Under the pieces are notes generated by a model. That model was not told the DNA's origin. It saw only the letters and a program-made list of their open reading frames with translations, and made no database searches. Source: Dentipellis sp. KUC8613 (taxonomy: Eukaryota > Basidiomycota > Agaricomycetes > Russulales > Hericiaceae). From it: DNA of 64,000 nt. The translations under genes and the position numbers were made by a program. Shown one piece after another: positions 57,155-64,000 of the stretch (its first letter is position 1; every line of letters begins with the position of its first letter). Location: NCBI GenBank assembly GCA_002286715.1, contig NSJX01000001.1:559835-623834 (forward strand), given 5' to 3'.

Positions 57155-57894
57155 CTACCACGCATTTCGGCGCTTCATCCAGTTATTTAGCAAACATGTC
57201 ACGACAATGCGGTCGAGAATGGCTTCCACCCGTGGTTCCACCCGCAGCGTCAGGTCTTTCTCCGTCCATGTTGCTACCTTCTTTCCCCTGGAGTCGACGC
57301 ACTGGAGGTTTTCAGCTTTATCATATCATGTAGCATTAGCATCTAATTCAGCACGTACGAAGAGATCATTCCCCTCTTCTCCGATCTTCCATTTGTATTC
57401 ACTGCCAGATGCTTTGAACCGTCGCGATCTGCAGGTGAGTGTAAGTGAGGCGACGTGGACGACAAAATAAGCGCCCAGCCTCACTTGCTATTGCTATTCT
57501 TCGGTTTTCGCAACTCTCTCATAGATACCTGTGTCGGCAGTCAAGTCATTAGTGTTTTGAGAGGCTGTTTCGTTGACGAACCTCGTCAATCCCAAAATGG
57601 ACGGTAGCATTTGTGTAGGAGGACCATTCGATCTCGCCGGCTGTTTCCCATTTGGACGTACTCGTATTCTTGCGATGGAACGTCGTCACGCCAATCGCCA
57701 GGCCTGTATTCGGGTGGTAGAACTGGAAAAGATTGATCCCTGCTGACACTTGTAAGAACCTTGCGACGAACCTTATACAACTCGATTTGATCGGTGGATC
57801 CGTCGTAGATCCTGTAGATGTTGAACGTACGGAGGTCAGAATTTGACTCAGATGGGGGATGCGAAAACCGGAGGATAATATCGGTAGAGGTCAT
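57155..57894 (-). CDS. DUF6593-type basidiomycete protein, second copy
   Basis: Five exons from ATG 57894: TSTDIILRFSHPPSESNSDL, FNIYRIYDGSTDQIELYKF, YHPNTGLAIGVTTFHRKN, KWETAGEIEWSSYTNATV, HFGIDEVSMRELRKPKNSNS, KSRRFKASGSEYKWKIGEEG, NDLFCVDSRGKKVATWTEKD, TLRVEPRVEAILDRIVVTCL and LLNNWMKRRNAW at the end. The pattern LRF..N..IY then E.EW and F.GSEYKWK and final LDRIVVTCLL matches DUF6593 closely. Only a 49-base intron brings the YKF and YHPN parts together. Function unknown. Confidence 0.85.
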
Positions 57895-59686
57895 GTTGAA
57901 ACTGTGGAGGGGGGTTAGCAGAAATGCGAGGAGGGCGGGGGCAGAAGGCGAGCTAAGGTGAACGCTTTGAGGTCGCGTAATCATCAAACCTTGCAGCGAT
58001 TAAGTACCACGGTCATTTAACGACGCTGAAGTAGCCAAGCCGAGAGCCAAAGCCGAACGCCGGGGAGGAATGGACTCCATGGCATTTAACGGTGACGACA
58101 GTCGGACAGCCCTGGCTCGTCCGCGGCCAGCCATCCGCAGGATCTCCTAGCGGGACCATCGGCCATCGACCAGGATAAGAAAGAGCGCTGATCCACAGGC
58201 AGCATGTGTCCCCAAGTGCACGATAATCAAGCAAATGTGCGAGGGGGCCAGGGGTGTGTGTGTAGGCAAGCCGGCCGCTGGCCTTAGCTTCCGGCGAATG
58301 TGCCCGCAGGATGGCCCCACCGCATTTCATGCTCAGGGAGCGGACATGTAGCCGCAGGATTATAGATGCGGCGAGGAGTATCAAATCGATGGCGTTGGGG
58401 AGAGTTGACCGATGACTGCAGGTTAAAAGCAGCTCGGCGAGTCTTATCGATGCTCCCGAGAGGTAGGATCGAGGGGAGGGTGCGCAGTTCCACGAGCCAA
58501 GATTAACTGCCCGTGAATTTGCATAAGTCCAGATACGCCAGTAAAATAATCACGAATATGGGATTTCACGAATTCGATAGGACTGCGATAGTGACCGGGA
58601 AGCTTGTCGGCGTTGATCATCGAGATGTGACATGCCGAGATCCAGGAGGGCGATGGTCAGGCGTCCGAGATCAGGCCTACCTTCCTACTAGGGGGGTTGT
58701 GGACTCAGTGCGGTATGCGGACTTGTAAAACAGGCCTAGTGCGTATTCAGCGTGACCCAAATCCAAAAGAGACGATTACTGCCCACACATCTGCCACACG
58801 CAGTTGTTTTCATATGCAGTGCATCGAATGACGCCTGTCAAAGCCTGGATGCCGTTTCCACGCTGCTGCTCCTGCAGATCTGAAGCAGAAGGCCTATGGG
58901 ATCCTTCTCCTGCGAAGCACTTCGGACGTAGAAGCAGCCCGCTTTTCCGCGGGGTATTATTTGTGGACATCATTAAATTTGGTGCAACTTCCCCCAAGAA
59001 GGGCGCACAAACTACCTGCGGGCACGTGAGCATTTGTGTGACGGAGAACGGCACAGACTACACCATATTTATACTGGTGGACATCAGAGTCCAGACGAAC
59101 GGCTGTCCTTAGTTGCACATATAGGCGCAGTGTAGGTATATGTCGAGAGTATGTCAGAGACTTCTACGTAGTCTATTTTGATCTCCGACCATTCATTTGA
59201 AAGCGTGGACGGCGATCTTCTGCCGAGCCGCACCCGCTTGGCCGTTGCTAACGTCCGGATCGACATGGTGTCATGGCAGCGCGCAGTGCAGAGGTGGGGT
59301 AATAATTAAATAAAGATGCTGGGACGCTGGCGCTCGAATCACAGAATATGACTTGGGGTCAGGGTTTTTGAAGACGGAGGTGATGTGGGAGGGCCTGGGC
59401 ATTGTGGCGACGAGGACGACTGACGCGGCCGCGGCAAAGTCACTTGACTGACCGGCGGGACGAAGTGGCTGAGGTCAGCGCTATGTCGTGTACTCCGGCC
59501 CCGACCGTCTGTTGTTGACTGCTGCTTAGTACTCCTTCCACCGCCCAGCGCTGTTCCTCTCAACTAATAAGCACGCGTTGCACACACGGCCACTTCTTGA
59601 CAAATGCAAGAGGGCAAACGCACTGGTTCCAGCGGCAGAGAGCGCAGTATCTCGGGCGAAGTCGAGGTATCAACCGTACCCACATC
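57895..59686. other. Longest intergenic region, before the bZIP gene
   Basis: About 1.8 kb with no supported gene on either strand. The final 250 bases are rich in TGAC(G/T)-type elements (such as TGACGCGG and TCACTTGACTGACC), compatible with binding of bZIP factors, and may be an autoregulatory promoter. One ACGCGT box lies near 59573. A repeat or transposon relic cannot be excluded by eye. Confidence 0.45.
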
Positions 59687-61454
59687 ATGCCACCCGACTA
59701 CTCTGACCTTTCCGAGCAGGAATCTGAGCAGGGGTCTCCTCAGGAGAATGGCCACGACGAGTCCTCCAGCGGGAAGCCTGGTCGCAAAAAAAATCCCAAG
59801 TACTGCTCCCATCCTCTTGCTTACGTCCTTCTCCTGACATACCTATCACCTCGAAACAGCTCCCAGGCCGCTCGACGTGACCAAAACAGGATCGCCCAGC
59901 GCGAATTCAGACTTCGCAAACAGCAGCGGGCAAGCCACGTCTATCTCTTTATATAGAGTTTCAAGTCCTCACATCTTCCTAGATCCGTGATCTCGAAGCT
60001 AGGGTCGAAATACTATCAGGAGGCAAAGATGAAGCTATCAGCGAGATGAGGAACATCTTAAAGGGTGCGCCACATTGCTTGTGAATGCCTGGATGAGCCT
60101 CTGACGCTTCGTTTTTCCAGACTTGATGTCCGAGAATCAAGTTCTGCGCAACCTGCTGCGAAGTCTCAGTGGATTCATCGGTGATGGCGCCGGAGGCCTG
60201 TTGCCCAAACTGGGGTGGTCTCTTCAGGACTTCGAAAGCTTCATCAACAGGTCGGAAACCGACACTGCCTGGGAGGGATATCAGAAGCGCAAGCAGGAAG
60301 GCACTGCAGCGACCGGAACCGCATCCGGTTCTCAGACCACCACACGCAAGCGCGCCTCCGAAGATGACGCTGCCTCTCGCAACAAGCGTCCTAGAGGACC
60401 TGGTGAAGATAGTGCTAACCAAGAAGGTTTCCCGACCTTGTTGCCTATGGGTGCCATGGCTTCTTCTAGTACTATGTACAATTCCACCACGCGCTCCCCT
60501 CACGAGAGTAGCCTTTTTTCAGACCTTATGCGTGGCTCAGCTGGCTCGCCTATGTTTATGCCGAATTCAACTTCTACAGCATCACCCCCCTATGGCACCT
60601 CTTCCTCACAAGCACCACCATCCAATGGCTACCAAGCTCCGTACCTAGCTCCTATCAATGTCAACGTGGATGCCATGTCCTTCGTTGGAAATGCGCCGAC
60701 TCCTGTTCAGTCCTCGAGGATGCCAACGCAGGGTATGAATGCAGTGGACGAAACCGAAAATTTGGATCCTCAGCATTTGGAGGCTCAAAAGCTCATTTCG
60801 TGAGACACCCTCAGTGGTACCCCTATTCCTTTCGTTCTGACTTTTTTCCTAGTTATCACCTCGATAATTACAAGCGAAATAGCGCATACTGCCTCCCAGC
60901 GTCCCTGCGGCCGACTCTAGTCCAAAGGTGTGCCATCTCTTCCAGCTATCGCGTCGGCATATGACTAAACGTCGTCGTCATCGCTAGGACGGTTCCTCAT
61001 GGTGAGCATCACCGTGCCGGTTGCATGGCAGGTAGCTAACTTGCGTTCAGAGAGCGTCATAGATCGGGTCCCCCATCCTGAACTGCGTGATCGATTAATA
61101 TTGCTGCGCGGTAAGTTGCCTGGCAACCCTGCGGACTTCAGTATGCTCAAATTGTAAATCCCCAGGCCGGTTCAACCTGGTCGATTGCTTACACGACTAC
61201 GCACGTGCCGTCACCATCCACGGCGACGATGTCCTCGCCCACGGCAACTGGGAAATTGACGAGTCGTGGCTCAGACGTTACGGGTCTGTGCTTTCCTTAT
61301 CTATTTGACACCGTGTCGCTGATACACTTCCTCTAGATTTTTGATTGACCAGAACACTCTGAGTATCTCGAACAGGTGGCGGCGCGAGCGCGGCCTGTCA
61401 GAGCTGCGCCTGCTCGATATCGCTCCAGCAGAGCAGTCTACGCCCGCAGTCTAG
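59687..61454 (+). CDS. bZIP transcription factor with C-terminal DUF3425 domain
   Basis: Nine exons. N-terminal acidic part (PPDYSDLSEQESEQGSPQE), then the basic region NSQAARRDQNRIAQREFRLR with KQQR followed after an intron by the zipper IRDLEARVEILSGGKDEAIS and ENQVLRNLLRSLSGFIGDG. The intron 59930-59982 starts with GC; using it gives the exact R-x9-L spacing of bZIPs. A long Ser/Thr/Pro region and nuclear signals (KRASEDD, NKRPRG) follow. The C-terminal DUF3425-type domain is LISYHLDNYKRNSAYCLPAS, LRPTLVQRTVPHESVIDRVP, HPELRDRLILLRGRFNLVDC, AVTIHGDDVLAHGNWEIDES and FLIDQNTLSISNRWRRERGL. In fungi such factors often act in stress, metabolism or development; the target here is unknown. Confidence 0.9.
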
Positions 61455-61654
61455 GTGATGGTTCCATTTTACTGTTATCCTCAGCTTTTTGGCCGTTAGG
61501 GTTTTCATGTTTCATGAATTATTAGCTAGTCCATAGTCAAATGTCTATAATGTATATTGTTGCGCGTTGGGATAGACTACCGTTTCTGTGCTTGAGCATA
61601 AGATCGAGTTTGGTAGCTCAAGCCGCTCTGGAAACGCTCACTGTCTCAAAGACA

Positions 61655-62016
61655 CTACCAGGAGGCCTTGTGGACACCGGGCAATTCACCCGCCAACGCC
61701 TTCAGGCGGAATTGGTGCTGTCGCGGCCAGCACGTCAATGAATGCGCGCGTGCCATCAGAAGCAGACACTCACCCTGCACAGCCCAAACTCGCTCATGAT
61801 CCCCCGACCCCTGCCCGACTCGGTGCAACGGTTCTTCACGGTGGTGGGCCGGGTGTACCGGCCAAACGAGTTGAGCTGCAGCTGCGCCTGGTAGCGAACC
61901 TGCGGCGGCAGCGACTGGTTCCGGGCGACGAACAGGTACGCGCGGCGGGCGACCTCGTTCGCCGCGACGCCGTTGCGCGCCTTCATGTCGCGCAGAATCC
62001 GGATATTGTGCTTCAT
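61655..62016 (-). CDS. MRP2: Mitochondrial small-subunit ribosomal protein uS14m
   Basis: Two exons. From ATG 62016: KHNIRILRDMKARNGVAANE, VARRAYLFVARNQSLPPQVR, YQAQLQLNSFGRYTRPTTVK, NRCTESGRGRGIMSEFGLCR, then after the intron HQFRLKALAGELPGVHKASW and a TAG at 61655. The core NRC..SGRGRG..S.FGL.R..FR is the S14 signature; it is about 105 residues and lacks the zinc-binding CxxC of some homologues. It is convergent with the bZIP gene and divergent from the small gene at 62237. Confidence 0.93.
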
Positions 62017-62236
62017 GGCGGCGGAGGTGGTAGGAGGAGAGCTTAGGGAGAGGTAAACAAGGACCAACAAAGCGCCTGGACTATCGGCGAAGGCCGGACC
62101 AGTCGCCTCTCCTCCAATACTACCCTTCGCTCGTGGCTGCAGAGCGGTGGACATGGACTATTTGGTGCGCTCTCTTCCTCATACTACATACACACCCAGA
62201 CAAGCGACTAACACGCTCTGAACCTGAAGCAGTAGG

Positions 62237-62488
62237 ATGGCACTGTCCAGATCATTTCGTCTTGCAACCCGCAACCGCCGCACTATCACTTCATACCTAT
62301 TCGGCCTCACCTTTTTCGCGTCGATCCTGACCGTCTCCGCATCCGACGTCCTGCCATGCCCCGTGCGGCCTGATACAAGGAGATTCGCAGATGGAGAGCA
62401 GCTGCCTGGAGGCATGAGGCGTCCTGTGGTGGTGGAGAAGAGGCCCAGCAGGTGGATAGAAGAAAAGCCCCCCGCACGCACCGCGTAG
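62237..62488 (+). CDS. Small membrane protein, 83 residues
   Basis: A single exon: ALSRSFRLATRNRRTITSYL, a basic N-terminal part, then a hydrophobic stretch (LFGLTFFASILTVSASDVLP), CPVRPDTRRFADGEQLPGGM and a basic Pro-rich end. The Arg-rich lead and one membrane span fit a mitochondrial inner-membrane or assembly factor. Its divergent promoter with uS14m (220 bases between starts) fits a mitochondrial role, but no family was recognised. The frame is short but ATG-started and protein-like. Confidence 0.6.
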   Translation: MALSRSFRLATRNRRTITSYLFGLTFFASILTVSASDVLPCPVRPDTRRFADGEQLPGGMRRPVVVEKRPSRWIEEKPPARTA

Positions 62489-62688
62489 AACTCTTTACTG
62501 GCACGCACACACACATTAATTCACTCGACATGCTCTGTGGCGCTATCGCTCTCGCTGAAGGAATTTGGTATCGCGATTTCGAGAAGTATTAGGCTGTGAA
62601 GAACAGGTGCGCTACATAGGATCCGTCCCAGTTATGATACTTTCCATAGTCTACTCATATACTCCCGCTAAATGTAACATCTTCTCAA

Positions 62689-64000
62689 TCACACATCCAC
62701 CTCATCCATGTTCTCATTGCCCTCCTGATTGGCCTCGTTCCTTCTGAATTGTGCTTCTTGCTCTTCCCGGGTGCCCCTATTGGATATTGCACGCGTGAGC
62801 TTCTTGTGCAAGGTTAATGGGCATTGACTTACGGCAGGGGGTTTTCTTGGATAGGCAGGCAGCAGATGAATGTAAGAACATTCATAGCTACTTGGCAGAT
62901 GAAGATGACTCGGAGGGCATCGGCATAGGAGTCGACCGCCGCTTTCTTGAGAGGCGGCTCCAGACCCGCTATTACGTCCGTCGAGTGTCTGCAGAAATAT
63001 AATAATGAGCAACGATACCAACGGACAAAAATCCGTTCTCACCTGATGCTTGAAATAATCTGTACCCCATCGCAGTTAGCTAAAGGCCGAGTGCACCACA
63101 AACGCTCTTACCTTCTCGGCGTCAGGGCCTTGTATCCGTTGCCTCAATTTCGAGAGAAGAACAGCTTGCAAGACGGCGCCGCTAAGACTAACGCCCAAAA
63201 CTTGGCCCGTCGTTCGGAAAAGATACGTAACTGGACCGAATAAAGTCAGTTAGGCCGCTGTACGCACTTTACGAACACGCACTTCCGGTTGCAACCGCTA
63301 TATCTCCTTTAGCGACGCCCGCTATCATGGCCTGTGGACGCACACTGGTCAGCTGCGTAGCGCACACCGGGATCCACGGTTCTTACAATGAGGGTGGTGG
63401 TTATGAGGCTCGCCATGCCAAATCCTTGTGGGACGATGTCCAGCCACAAGTTCCACTGCGAAGATCCCTCGCCCCAGAAGGTGACCAGCAAGCTGGCTCC
63501 TACGGCGAACAGCGCAGAAAGCAAGGTGAGGTGGTAGAGTCTGCCCGTCCTCCGCATGACCCTGGTGATTCGCTCGTTAGCTCGTGAATGAGTCACCCCG
63601 GCTGACGGAAACTCACCAGCCGGCGAATACGCTGCCAGTGGAGAGTGCGACCTTCGCGGAACTTAGTCTCGGTGTGCAAGAAGCCGAGCGCTGAAGAAAT
63701 CGCTTACTGAATGTGGAAGCAGATGGAGGCCTAGATATACGTCATAGGGTGTCAGGCTCACGAGGATGCGTGGACAGACAGCAGCAGAACGTACCTGCAT
63801 CAGTGGAGGAATTAAGTCGGACGGCAGAGAAGTACTGCAAACAGTCAGCAAGTCTCTGAGCGTGGCATCTCGACGCATGGGCTCACAAGGGGAACGTTGT
63901 AAATCTGGGAGGAGGCATGATTAACATAGCACACATACGTGAAGTCTTTGGGAACGCGTACCATCGAGAAGGCAGATATGCTGCCGAAGAAACATGCCAG
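62689..64000 (-). CDS. Major facilitator superfamily transporter, 3' part only
   Basis: The 5' end lies beyond the window. Reconstructed exons include ACFFGSISAFSMVRVPKDFT, QYFSAVRLNSSTDAG, GLHLLPHSVALSTGSVFAGW, MRRTGRLYHLTLLSALFAVG, ASLLVTFWGEGSSQWNLWLD, IVPQGFGMASLITTTLI, AMIAGVAKGDIAVATGITYL, FRTTGQVLGVSLSGAVLQAV and, near the C terminus, VIFICQVAMNVLTFICCLPI. These are the last transmembrane helices of an MFS drug or amino-acid transporter; the GQVLGVSLSGAVLQ segment is motif C-like. The fold resembles vacuolar basic amino acid (Vba) or drug/H+ antiporters. The acidic tail ends EGNENMDEVDV. The substrate is unknown. Confidence 0.85.

Overview
The window is nuclear DNA from a filamentous basidiomycete, most likely an Agaricomycete (mushroom or bracket fungus). 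The evidence is a dense set of genes on both strands, each cut by many introns of about 45 to 60 bases; two genes of the basidiomycete family DUF6593; a polyporopepsin-type secreted protease; GH125 and GH128 glycosidases; and a bZIP factor with a fungal DUF3425 tail. The species cannot be fixed from sequence alone. About 37 genes can be supported, mostly by joining exons across splice sites that keep a conserved protein in frame. No rRNA, tRNA, transposon or CRISPR array was recognised.

Layout. 1-8.3 kb: the end of an SDR gene, the m6A writer METTL3/IME4 (+), an uncharacterised protein rich in SUMO-type sites (-), and the recombination mediator SFR1/MEI5 with a very long N-terminal part (-). 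9.2-18.3 kb: secreted aspartic protease, SND2/TMEM208, a SNAPC4-type Myb protein, TAF8, riboflavin kinase and the spliceosomal CWC21/SRRM2 protein. 18.8-31.3 kb: mitochondrial ARG8 and HEM1 in tandem, a WKF-domain nucleolar protein, an unrecognised basic protein, ARL1, CDT2/DTL and LYS12 (homoisocitrate dehydrogenase). 31.5-45.2 kb: a disordered protein, GH125 mannosidase, a C2/proline-rich cytokinesis-type protein, a HIG1/Rcf2-like membrane protein, a WD40 protein and a secreted M28 aminopeptidase. 45.4-64 kb: uL11m, DUF6593, an AhpD-like protein, GH128, a two-RRM protein, GPATCH11, an unknown, RPB12, a second DUF6593, bZIP-DUF3425, uS14m, a small membrane protein and a truncated MFS transporter.

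The genes do not form one pathway or a secondary-metabolite cluster. Functional themes recur: RNA and transcription (METTL3, SNAPC4, TAF8, CWC21, RPB12, GPATCH11, RRM, bZIP), mitochondria (ARG8, HEM1, LYS12, uL11m, uS14m, Rcf2-like), secretion and wall or protein breakdown (aspartic protease, M28, GH125, GH128), and S-phase or meiosis control (METTL3, SFR1, CDT2).

Most notable observations: three ACGCGT (MCB-type) boxes within 37 bases just upstream of SFR1; an SFR1 locus where one 52-base intron decides between an 855-residue fusion and a 272-residue classical protein; four GC-AG introns, each backed by a conserved protein frame; an unknown protein carrying six [VI]KxE motifs; and several conserved-looking genes with no recognised function. 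No demonstrably new multi-gene system was found.
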